Assembly (NCBI GenBank): GCA_051306415.1 | Contig: JBPPNE010000169.1 | Location: 1 to 22,738 of the forward strand | Direction of reading: 5' to 3' | Length of the DNA stretch: 22,738 nt | From: CBDDRG01 sp051306415 | GTDB lineage: Bacteria; Pseudomonadota; Gammaproteobacteria; Pseudomonadales; Porticoccaceae | Part shown: piece by piece, positions 1 through 6,359 of the stretch | Layout of the letters: every line of letters begins with the position of its first letter | How positions within the stretch are numbered: the stretch's first letter is position 1 | The notes under the pieces: generated by a model | What the model saw: only the letters and a program-made list of their open reading frames with translations | The model's database searches: none | What the model was told of the DNA's origin: nothing | Program-made: the position numbers and the translations under genes

Positions 1-1
1 A

Positions 2-115
2 TGGGGGCTTGCCTTCCATCCGAGCGTCAGGCTGATGGTCGGGTTCGACAATGCCTCGCCTGCACCGGAGCAGCAGAAGCAGGCGGCGGATGGATCACAG
101 CGCTTACGCTTATGA
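2..115 (+). CDS. Possible 3' end of an unidentified gene (partial)
   Basis: An open frame enters from the left edge and runs 37 codons to a TGA at 113-115. The peptide begins WGLAFHPSVRLMVGF and ends in a hydrophilic, Gln/Ala-rich tail, which looks like a natural C-terminus. I do not recognise the family. It would converge on the minus-strand gene that ends at 185. The fragment is too short to be sure it is coding; another open frame covering 1-216 has a much less protein-like composition and I did not choose it. Confidence 0.3.
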   Translation, partial: WGLAFHPSVRLMVGFDNASPAPEQQKQAADGSQRLRL

Positions 116-173
116 CCGCGGCGCGAACCAACCCGCGCAACGGCGAGCCGGTCCCTCAGCTTTCGGCGCCAGA

Positions 174-194
174 TTCCCTGTGGCCTACAGGGAA
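174..194. terminator. Inverted repeat at the end of the first minus-strand gene
   Basis: TTCCCTGT (174-181) and ACAGGGAA (187-194) form a perfect 8-bp stem around a 5-nt loop. The hairpin overlaps the stop codon (185-187) of the minus-strand gene. It lies between that gene and the possible plus-strand gene end at 115, where a bidirectional terminator would be expected. No T-run follows on either strand, so a Rho-independent terminator is only a guess. Confidence 0.35.
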
Positions 195-1312
195 ACGCCG
201 GAAAAGAAATCCCTGAAACCGTAGCGCGCATAGGGGCCAAGGCACAGATGCTCGAGCACGCCCATGCCCTTTTGCCTGCCGTCGCTGACGCGAACCACCT
301 GCTGCATATGCATGTTGGGGCCTTCGCCGAGGTCCAGTTTCAGCGGATCGAACACCTCGCCGCCGATTTCCATCTCGCCCTGCCATACACCCTGACACCA
401 GGTGGGGTGAAAGTAGCCGAGGCCCTTCATGTGGAATCTGAGTATCGGCTCGAAAGCGATGGTGCGGACGTTGCCTTGCAGGTCGATCAGATCGACCTCG
501 GCCGCAGCGATCCTCCGCGTGTTGGGCTCATAGCTGAGCCGATGGGCGACGGATGCCATGTGGACGATGCCGGGGTCGTCGCCATCGGGCACTTCGGCGG
601 TGGTTTTATACAGCGGTGCGGTCAGCGCCTCGCGAGCCAGTGCCTCTCCGTTGGCCCCTTCGAAGGACAGCGCGTGCGAAACATGGTCCTCCCAGAACAG
701 CGGCGCCCAGATGAAAAAGAACGATGCCGGTGGCCGAGGCGCGCCGACCGGGCCGGATTTGCCGAAGTTGCGCACGCCCCACGAGCGGTCCTTGGTGCCG
801 TGGCACAGCTCCGGCTTGACCTGGATGCTGCCGTCCGGATAGCGGACTTCGCCGGACCAGGCGCCGAACTGGTCGAAACGGGTGGCGTCCATGACCCGGC
901 GGGTACCGCTCCAGATGGTCTGGCGGGCTTCCTCAATGCCGGCGGTCCGGGTCGAAAAGGTGAGGTCGCAGGTGATGCCGGTCTTGTTGTCCTCCAGCAC
1001 CACCCGGTTGATGCGCATGGGTTCGACCACCTCGATGCGAAACGGCCCGCAGCGCATCTCCGTTCGCTCTGCCGGTGCCCGGCAGGAGCCGAAAAAGCAG
1101 TGCTGCCTGCCGCCCTTTTCCACCACGCTGAAGGCACAGTCGAGAATGCCCAGGTGGGGATAGACCGCCATGCCGATGCCGAAGTACCAGCTGCCGTCCT
1201 TGGCGTAGCCGTTGAACCAGGTACGGTCGTAGAAATTGGTGTCGCTGGTGGCCGGGTGGGCGAGGGGTTCAGCAGTCTGGTGAATCGGGTAGTCGTCGAA
1301 TTTGTTCAGCAT
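185..1312 (-). CDS. AttH/CrtC-like lipocalin-fold protein (DUF7064/DUF7065 type)
   Basis: This 375-residue protein has no signal peptide. It resembles the AttH / hydroxyneurosporene-synthase-like (CrtC) superfamily of two-lobed beta-barrel proteins. The best clue is GTKDRSWGVR at residues 172-181, matching the family's G-x-x-D-[HR]-S-W-G-x-R signature, followed by an aromatic-rich strand (SFFFIWAPLFW). Many such proteins lie beside oxygenases and dehydrogenases in sterol, terpenoid or aromatic catabolic regions, mostly with unknown activity; CrtC itself is a carotenoid hydratase. The start ATG is preceded by AGGGGA about 8 nt upstream on the minus strand. It is divergent from the ketopantoate-reductase-like gene. 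A second, shorter family member lies at 5129-6040. Family-level call is fairly secure; substrate unknown. Confidence 0.7.
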   Translation of the reverse strand: MLNKFDDYPIHQTAEPLAHPATSDTNFYDRTWFNGYAKDGSWYFGIGMAVYPHLGILDCAFSVVEKGGRQHCFFGSCRAPAERTEMRCGPFRIEVVEPMRINRVVLEDNKTGITCDLTFSTRTAGIEEARQTIWSGTRRVMDATRFDQFGAWSGEVRYPDGSIQVKPELCHGTKDRSWGVRNFGKSGPVGAPRPPASFFFIWAPLFWEDHVSHALSFEGANGEALAREALTAPLYKTTAEVPDGDDPGIVHMASVAHRLSYEPNTRRIAAAEVDLIDLQGNVRTIAFEPILRFHMKGLGYFHPTWCQGVWQGEMEIGGEVFDPLKLDLGEGPNMHMQQVVRVSDGRQKGMGVLEHLCLGPYARYGFRDFFSGVSL

Positions 1313-1357
1313 GGCGTGGTCCCCTGTGGATTTCGTTGTGATTGTTCAGGCTGGTAA

Positions 1358-1371
1358 GCTCCCGTGGGAGC
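1358..1371. promoter_or_regulatory. Short perfect palindrome in the divergent promoter region
   Basis: GCTCCC-GT-GGGAGC is a 6-bp-arm inverted repeat in the 223-bp gap between two divergent genes (starts at 1312 minus and 1536 plus). It sits about 46 bp upstream of the minus-strand start. It could be an operator or just a small hairpin. I see no clear -35/-10 pair in the gap. Confidence 0.3.
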
Positions 1372-1522
1372 AGCGAATCATAGCAAAGCGCGCAACCAGA
1401 GGATCGCCCCAGGGCGCCAGGGCCGAGCCAGTCAAATTCACCCAGTGGAAGTTCCAGTTAACGGGATCGGAGCGCCTTTGAGGCTATCAGAGCGCGCACA
1501 TTTTGGTCGACAGCTATAAAAC

Positions 1523-1528
1523 AGGAGG
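1523..1528 (+). promoter_or_regulatory. Shine-Dalgarno AGGAGG that fixes the reductase start
   Basis: AGGAGG ends 7 nt before the ATG at 1536. This favours that ATG over the in-frame TTG at 1503, because the Rossmann motif then starts at the usual distance from the N-terminus. Confidence 0.8.
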
Positions 1529-1535
1529 AATCACC

Positions 1536-2465
1536 ATGCGTATCGCCATCATCGGAGCCGGCGGCATCGGCAGCTTCTACGCGGCCAAACTGGCCCAGGC
1601 CGGCGCCGACGTGGTGCTGGTCGCCCGCGGCGCGCACCTCGCCGCGATCCGCGCGCACGGGCTGAGGGTCGACGGGCTGGATCCGCCGCTGCCGCCGCTG
1701 CGACTGCCAGTCACCGACCGGCCGGCGGAGCTGGCGCCGGTCGACGCCGCGCTGCTGTGCACCAAGATGTACGACATCGAGGACGCGGCGCACGCCCTCC
1801 TGCCGTTGCTGCGCGACGACAGCTTCGTGATCACCCAGCAGAATGGCGTCGAGGCCGGCGCGCTGATCCGCCCCATCCTCGGCGCGGAGCGGGTGCTCGA
1901 TGGCGTGTCCTATGTGTCCGGCCACGTCCAAACACCGGGCGTGGTCCGCGTCCACGGCGCGGTGCGCAACGCCATCGAGTTCGGCGAGGCCGACAACCGC
2001 CGCAGCGCCCGCGCCAAGGCCTTTGCCGAACTCTGTGGTCGGGCCGGCTTCACCGCCCGCCTGGTCGATGACATCCAAGCGGTGCTGTGGCACAAGTTCA
2101 TCATCGCCGCCTCCTTCGCCGGGGTGATGACGCTGACCCGGATGCCGGTGGGTCCTGTGCGCGCGGATCCGGACACCCGCCGCGTGCTGGGCGCGGCGGT
2201 GAACGAGGCTGCAACCGTGGCGCGGGCGCGCGGCGTGGCGGTGGCGGATGGTCTCGCGGACGAGCTGTTCCGCTTCGCCGACAGTCTGCCCAACGGGCTC
2301 ACCGCCTCCATGCTGGAAGACATGCAGCACGGCCGGCGCCTGGAGGTGGCCTGGCTGTCCGGCGCGGTGGAGCGCCTGGGCCGCGAAGTCGGAGTAGCGA
2401 CGCCGGTCCACTCCACCATCTACGCCGGCCTGAAATTCCACGCCGGCGGCGCTGCGGCCCACTAG
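1536..2465 (+). CDS. Ketopantoate reductase family (ApbA/PanE) oxidoreductase
   Basis: This 309-residue NAD(P)H-dependent 2-oxoacid reductase has the full ApbA/PanE layout. The N-terminal Rossmann motif GAGGIG is at residues 7-12. A QNG motif at 102-104 supplies the substrate-contact Asn. Lys187 in WHKF matches the catalytic lysine, and a C-terminal SML-x-D-x8-E stretch (residues 258-270) matches the PanE Ser/Glu region. PanE makes pantoate for coenzyme A, but many family members in catabolic regions act on other 2-keto or beta-keto acids, so I do not assign panE. The gene stands alone: divergent from the AttH-like gene and convergent with the flavin oxygenase. The stop codon lies inside a perfect 14-bp tandem duplication (2451-2478), which may have altered the last residues. 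Confidence 0.85.
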   Translation: MRIAIIGAGGIGSFYAAKLAQAGADVVLVARGAHLAAIRAHGLRVDGLDPPLPPLRLPVTDRPAELAPVDAALLCTKMYDIEDAAHALLPLLRDDSFVITQQNGVEAGALIRPILGAERVLDGVSYVSGHVQTPGVVRVHGAVRNAIEFGEADNRRSARAKAFAELCGRAGFTARLVDDIQAVLWHKFIIAASFAGVMTLTRMPVGPVRADPDTRRVLGAAVNEAATVARARGVAVADGLADELFRFADSLPNGLTASMLEDMQHGRRLEVAWLSGAVERLGREVGVATPVHSTIYAGLKFHAGGAAAH

Positions 2466-2478
2466 CTGCGGCCCACTA
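2451..2478 (+). repeat. 14-bp perfect tandem duplication at a stop codon
   Basis: The unit GCTGCGGCCCACTA occurs at 2451-2464 and again at 2465-2478 without a gap. The reductase TAG stop (2463-2465) spans the junction. It looks like a recent slippage product, one of several short tandem duplications in the window. Confidence 0.9.
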
Positions 2479-2598
2479 CCAGCCCTGAGCCTGATACCGA
2501 CGTCCGCAGGTATCGCCTGCGCTGGGTCAGCAGTCGGCGCGCTTGTGCCGACTTCGCGCACGTCTTTGCTCCGGTTACATCCTGTCCGTGATCTGTGG

Positions 2599-3777
2599 TT
2601 ACACCAACGGCGTGCCGGGATCGAGGCCGAGCTGGGTGCGGCCGTACATCTCCGCAGTGCTGTCGAGATCGGAGGCCGCGTGGTGGCAGGCAGTGTTGAT
2701 GTCGCGATAGCGGCCCTGCAACAGGCTGTCGTCATAGATGGCATGCGCGCCGGCGCTCGCGAACAGGCGGTCGGTGGCGCGTCGGCACAGTTCGACGACA
2801 TAGGCGGCGTGCCATTTCAGCTGGGCGCGTTCGTCCGTGGTCAGACGCTCACCGGTGGCCGCCACTTGATCGCAGCGGTCCGCCGCCGCGCGGATCATCA
2901 GGGTCGCGGCAGACAGTTCGGCAGCGGCCTCCGCCACCCGCATCTGGGTGCCAACGTTGTCCCGCTTCACGCGACCGGTGTAGATCTCCCGGCGCTGCCG
3001 CGTTCTTTGCACGTACAGGTCGAAGGCGCCCTGGGCGATGCCGGTCACAGCGCCGGCGAGCTGTACCGACAGGCAGACCAGCACCGGCAGGCGGTTGATG
3101 TGGGTGGCATGGCGCTCGCCGTGGGGGCTGAGGCCGTCGAAGAGCATCCGCGTTGGCATCGCGCGTTGGGCGGGAACAAAGACATCTTCCGCCACCAGGT
3201 CCTTGGAACCGGTGCCGCGCAGGCCGAGGGTAAACCAGGTGTCATCGACGACGATGTCGCGCTTGGGAACGATGACATGCAGGGCGCGATCCGGGCTTTC
3301 GGGCAACTGGTCGGCTATCGCCCCGATCATCAACCAGTCGCCGTGGTCGACGCCGCTGGCGAACTGCCAGCGGCCCTGCAATCGCCAGCCGTCGTCCACC
3401 CGGGTGGCGCGGCCTTGGGATGCGAGCGTGCCGGGAATGCGCGTACCGGAACCGTCGGCAAACACTTCGTCCTGGCACCGGACCGGGAAGTTGCCAACCA
3501 TCCAGGCATGGGCATTGCTGACCATCTGCACCCAGCCGGCCGCGGGGTCGGCGGCTGCCACCACCAGCAACGTGTCGATCTGGGCGCGCAGACCGGCTTC
3601 CGAACCGCCGTAGATCTGCGGCGTCAGAATGTCCCACATCCCGGCGGCGGTCATGGCCTGGACCGACGGGCCAGCGAGCTGGCGCAGCCGCTCCGATTCG
3701 CCGGCGTGGGCAGCGAGTGTATCGACGATGGCCTCGGCGGCTGCGACGAGGCGGGAAGACGAAGTAACAGGGGTCAT
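2599..3777 (-). CDS. HsaA/HpaB-type flavin-dependent monooxygenase, oxygenase component
   Basis: This 392-residue protein has the acyl-CoA dehydrogenase fold used by group D two-component flavin monooxygenases (HsaA, HpaH, DszC). Visible family blocks are an N-terminal helical region, GRWQFASGVDHGDW (residues 135-148), WFTLGLRGTGSKDL (181-194) before the middle beta domain, and a C-terminal HAIYDDSLLQGRYRDINTAC block with a following HH. HsaA hydroxylates a phenolic steroid ring using reduced flavin supplied by a separate reductase. No reductase partner is present here, so it must come from elsewhere. The start ATG has AGGG a short distance upstream. It is convergent with the ketopantoate-reductase-like gene across about 130 bp. 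An acyl-CoA dehydrogenase is the alternative, but the aromatic-hydroxylase motifs fit better. Substrate unknown. Confidence 0.8.
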   Translation of the reverse strand: MTPVTSSSRLVAAAEAIVDTLAAHAGESERLRQLAGPSVQAMTAAGMWDILTPQIYGGSEAGLRAQIDTLLVVAAADPAAGWVQMVSNAHAWMVGNFPVRCQDEVFADGSGTRIPGTLASQGRATRVDDGWRLQGRWQFASGVDHGDWLMIGAIADQLPESPDRALHVIVPKRDIVVDDTWFTLGLRGTGSKDLVAEDVFVPAQRAMPTRMLFDGLSPHGERHATHINRLPVLVCLSVQLAGAVTGIAQGAFDLYVQRTRQRREIYTGRVKRDNVGTQMRVAEAAAELSAATLMIRAAADRCDQVAATGERLTTDERAQLKWHAAYVVELCRRATDRLFASAGAHAIYDDSLLQGRYRDINTACHHAASDLDSTAEMYGRTQLGLDPGTPLV

Positions 3778-4295
3778 GTGCTAACCCTGCTGGTGCGACT
3801 GTGACGTCAGGCTTTTCATCGTAACACCCGCTCACAACAATCGAGAAGGTCACGGTTGGGCTGCCGCCGTCCGCCGCCACGCAGTCAAACGACGCCACGC
3901 GTTATGCTTGCGCCCAGCATCCAGGGCGTCAAAATGCGACGTCGATTTACGCGGCGTGTAACCCTGAAAGGGTCCACTCCCAGCATCGCAGTCAGTAGCT
4001 GATTGAATCGGCGGGCAACCGGAAGTGGAGGGTGACGTCCGTGTCCAGCGGCAATGATCCAGATCAGGACAATAGGGCGACAATAGGGGACAGATTTATT
4101 TTCACGCCATGTCCTGTGTGAAGCATGCACCGAACCCCCGCCGCTCATATCGCCAGGCCAGCACTCGCTTTTAATGATATTGCATTACAAGAACACCGTA
4201 GCCTCGTATTGACCATCCACACAGGATTTTGGGATAGAGCAACCGCAGCACACGCAATCGAAGTGGCCGTTTAGTATTCTGCGGAGGCATCAAAA
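3778..4295. other. 518-bp stretch without a recognisable gene; probable element debris
   Basis: Short open frames occur on both strands, but none has a credible start or domain. A minus-strand frame (3885-4148) has a sentence-like middle part (ARRFNQLLTAMLGVDPF) that might be a transposon remnant; I cannot name the family. The stretch at 4079-4105 carries the string GGGGACAGATTTATTTT, which I recall as common near REP-associated (Y1/RAYT) transposase genes in gammaproteobacteria. The last part is the leader of the cytochrome b561 gene; no clear promoter was found. Confidence 0.45.
4068..4089 (+). repeat. 11-bp near-perfect tandem duplication
   Basis: GACAATAGGGC (4068-4078) is followed directly by GACAATAGGGG (4079-4089), differing only in the last base. 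The second copy is the beginning of the GGGGACAGATTTATTTT string. Confidence 0.8.
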
Positions 4296-4962
4296 ATGGC
4301 GCAGCAAAAGGAACCGGCAACAGTGCAGGTCTACCCGGTTTGGGATCGCACGACGCGCTGGTTTCACTGGATCAATGTGCTGTGTGTGCTGGGACTGGCC
4401 GGCGTCGGTACGGTGATCTTGAACGACGCTGCGTTAGGCATAAGCGGCGACGGAAAATCTAACCTGAAAATACTTCATGCATGGATCGGATATGCATTTT
4501 CGCTCAATCTGCTGTGGCGAATCGTCTGGGGATTCTGTGGCCACTATGCGCGCTGGCCGGCGATACTGCCGGGCGGCAAGGGCTATGTCAGCGCGCTGAA
4601 AGGGTATATACGCAGTGTGACAGCTGGATATCCCCCCGCCTACAAGGGGCACAATCCACTCGGCCGCCTGATGGTGGCTTTGCTGTTCATCCTCTTATCG
4701 ACCCAGATGGTTACGGGGCTGGTATTGGCTGGTATTGGCTGGCACTGACTTGTACTACCCGCCCTTCGGCCACGAATTCGCGGAATGGGCCACTGCCGCC
4801 GGTGAGGATCACAGCAAACTGGCGGGACTTAAACCCGGCCAGAAGGAGCTGCTTGACCCCGAAGGGTATGCCGCCATGCGCAAGTTCCGCGCGCCCTTTA
4901 TCGAAATCCATGAACTAACTTTCTTTGCACTGATTGGAGCCATTTTTTTGCACATTCATTAA
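4296..4962 (+). pseudogene. Cytochrome b561-family membrane protein, broken by a 10-bp duplication
   Basis: The first frame (4296-4748) gives a dihaem cytochrome b561 / Ni-hydrogenase-type b protein. It shows RWFHW (His24), LHAWIGY (His61), KGHNPLGRL and several membrane helices. It stops early at TGA after TGLVLAGIGWH. The next frame continues the same protein: AGTDLYYPPFGHEFAEW, then a hydrophilic loop, then EIHELTFFALIGAIFLHI. The switch is at a perfect 10-bp tandem duplication (4721-4740). Removing one copy restores TGLVLAGTDLYYPPFG in one frame. The rejoined gene still ends soon after the HELTFF helix, without the GGG-containing tail most relatives have. GGAGG lies 8 nt before the start ATG. 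This family passes electrons between quinol or c-type cytochromes at the inner membrane; no partner gene is seen here. Pseudogene or assembly error. Confidence 0.8.
4721..4740 (+). repeat. 10-bp perfect tandem duplication causing a frameshift
   Basis: GGTATTGGCT occurs twice in a row (4721-4730, 4731-4740). Ten bases are not a multiple of three, so the second copy shifts the cytochrome b561 frame and creates the TGA at 4746-4748. Confidence 0.95.
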
Positions 4963-5115
4963 GGACACAGCGTCAGTTGTCGAATCGCAGCATCCGCTGA
5001 ACAAACCTCGGGGGGAGGACTGGCATCGGAGGGTCCCGTCAACGAGAAAGCGCGGCCCGCCCCCGTTACTCACTTGAACGCAGTCCCTTAGCGGCTTGGT
5101 CTGGGAAAAAAGGAT

Positions 5116-5119
5116 GGAG
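5116..5119 (+). promoter_or_regulatory. Shine-Dalgarno GGAG choosing the ATG at 5129
   Basis: GGAG lies 9 nt before the ATG at 5129. The in-frame ATG at 5114 and TTG at 5096 have poorer spacing, so MSNYEKFEG is the likely N-terminus. Confidence 0.65.
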
Positions 5120-5128
5120 ATAAAACAC

Positions 5129-6040
5129 ATGAGCAATTACGAAAAATTTGAAGGCCTGGTTGCCGGCGACGGCAACCCGTTCTGGAACCAGAGCTACTAC
5201 TGGAACTGCTACGATCCGGAGACGCGCTCCGACGTGCTTATACGGCTGGGCTTCATGGAGAACCGGCAGCAGGCCAATACCTGGCTGATCGCGTTCAAGG
5301 ATGGGCAGCCGCTGTTTACCCGCACCAACCAGAATCTGCCCTACACCACGGACCGGCCCGACCCGGGCGTCACCATCGCCGGCATGACCATCAAGGCGGA
5401 GGTGCCGCTCAAGAAAACCCGCATCCGCTTCGATGCGCCGGATTTCTCGCTGGACTTGGTATGGGACGAGCGCAACCCCATGGCCGATGTCATGGCGATA
5501 TCGAGCGGGGATACCGGCACCTTTGCCGAACCGCTCGCGCATGTGCATCTGGAAGGGACGTGCAATGTAACGGGGCACTTTGTGCATCGCGGTGTGACAA
5601 CCCGGATAGCGGGCAACGGCTTCCGGGATGTGGCCGCGGGCCACCGCGACTGGGATGCCCTGAAGCATTACCGCCTGATGTGGCCAGTCTTCAACGACGG
5701 CACCGCGTTCGTCGCTATTCACGGTATGTCCACCAGCGGCCAGTCCGCCTATATGCGCATGTATCACGACGGAGAAAAGTGGTGCCGCGTAACCGACATC
5801 GAAGACAACACGGTTTACGGGAACGATGGCTTTTCGGTAGCCAGCGCGGACTGGCGCTTCACCGATGAAAAGGGTCGTAAATCCCGCTTCGAGGCCAAAC
5901 CCCTGTTCGGTTGGTTATTCCCCCTCGACACCTTCGTGCTGCGCGAGCAGATCATGGAATTCCGGGTGGATGGCAAAGTGGCCGGCTACGGAATGTGTGA
6001 GCAGGGCTATCGGCTGCCCTGGAATGGCATAGACGGATAA
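5129..6040 (+). CDS. Second AttH/CrtC-like protein (DUF7064/DUF7065 type)
   Basis: The 303-residue product is rich in aromatic and beta-strand residues and has no signal peptide. GNGFRDVAAGHRDWDALKHY resembles the G-x-x-D-x-S-x-G-x-R-[DN]-W core of AttH/CrtC-like proteins. The N-terminal half has an antiparallel beta pattern (TIAGMTIKAEVPLKKTRIRF). It belongs to the same broad superfamily as the minus-strand gene at 185-1312 but is shorter and diverged. It lies about 165 bp after the broken cytochrome b561 gene and about 320 bp before the Baeyer-Villiger-type monooxygenase, on the same strand. That context suggests it handles or modifies a hydrophobic substrate of that enzyme. The biochemical role is unknown. 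Confidence 0.65.
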   Translation: MSNYEKFEGLVAGDGNPFWNQSYYWNCYDPETRSDVLIRLGFMENRQQANTWLIAFKDGQPLFTRTNQNLPYTTDRPDPGVTIAGMTIKAEVPLKKTRIRFDAPDFSLDLVWDERNPMADVMAISSGDTGTFAEPLAHVHLEGTCNVTGHFVHRGVTTRIAGNGFRDVAAGHRDWDALKHYRLMWPVFNDGTAFVAIHGMSTSGQSAYMRMYHDGEKWCRVTDIEDNTVYGNDGFSVASADWRFTDEKGRKSRFEAKPLFGWLFPLDTFVLREQIMEFRVDGKVAGYGMCEQGYRLPWNGIDG

Positions 6041-6359
6041 CGGCCCGCGAGCGCCCCCGCGGGGGATACCGCCCCTTGGCGCCAACGCAGCCAAGGGGCG
6101 CTACCATCGAACTTCCAGGGTGACGGACGCCCTGAAGCCCGTTAGAATTGTCCTCCGCGGCGGTGTGGCCTATGGGGTCGGTAACAGGGTTTTCCCGGCT
6201 CGCTCGAACCTTAGATGCTGCCCCGGCGCCTTGATCTTGCACCGTTTTCTCCGACATTCGCAGAAATTACTGAGCCATCCAAAATGGAAGATAGGCCGGG
6301 CGATCAATGACGGTAATACTTCGTTTTGCCTATAACCTTGAAATAGCGAGAGCAACAAT
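6041..6359. other. 319-bp intergenic region with strong inverted repeats
   Basis: No credible gene is present. The first 60 bp carry a 12-bp palindrome (CCCCCGCGGGGG, 6054-6065) and a perfect 11-bp-arm hairpin (6070-6100). The rest is unassigned leader of the monooxygenase. The region immediately before the start ATG (AATAGCGAGAGCAACAAT) has only a weak GAG ribosome-binding match. Confidence 0.5.
6070..6100. terminator. Perfect 11-bp inverted repeat, candidate terminator
   Basis: CGCCCCTTGGC (6070-6080) and GCCAAGGGGCG (6090-6100) pair fully around a 9-nt loop, 30 bp after the stop of the AttH-like gene. No T-tract follows on either strand, so it may be a Rho-dependent or structural element rather than a classical terminator. 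Confidence 0.5.

Noticed and set aside
248..1357. Long plus-strand open frame opposite the first AttH-like gene
   Set aside because: It is antisense to a gene with family motifs and a ribosome-binding site. Its protein is low in recognisable structure, as expected for high-GC shadow frames.
1458..2801. 447-codon minus-strand frame opposite the ketopantoate reductase gene
   Set aside because: It covers both sides of two real genes and lacks any motif; the plus-strand gene has a perfect Shine-Dalgarno and full PanE motifs.
2545..3804. 419-codon plus-strand frame opposite the HsaA-type gene
   Set aside because: It is the complement of a well-supported flavin oxygenase, has no domain, and its composition (Gly, Ala, Arg, His rich) is typical of shadows.
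6195..6225. GGTTCGAGC on the minus strand, resembling a tRNA T-loop
   Set aside because: The bases on both sides do not pair as a T-stem, and no acceptor, D or anticodon arm could be found around it.
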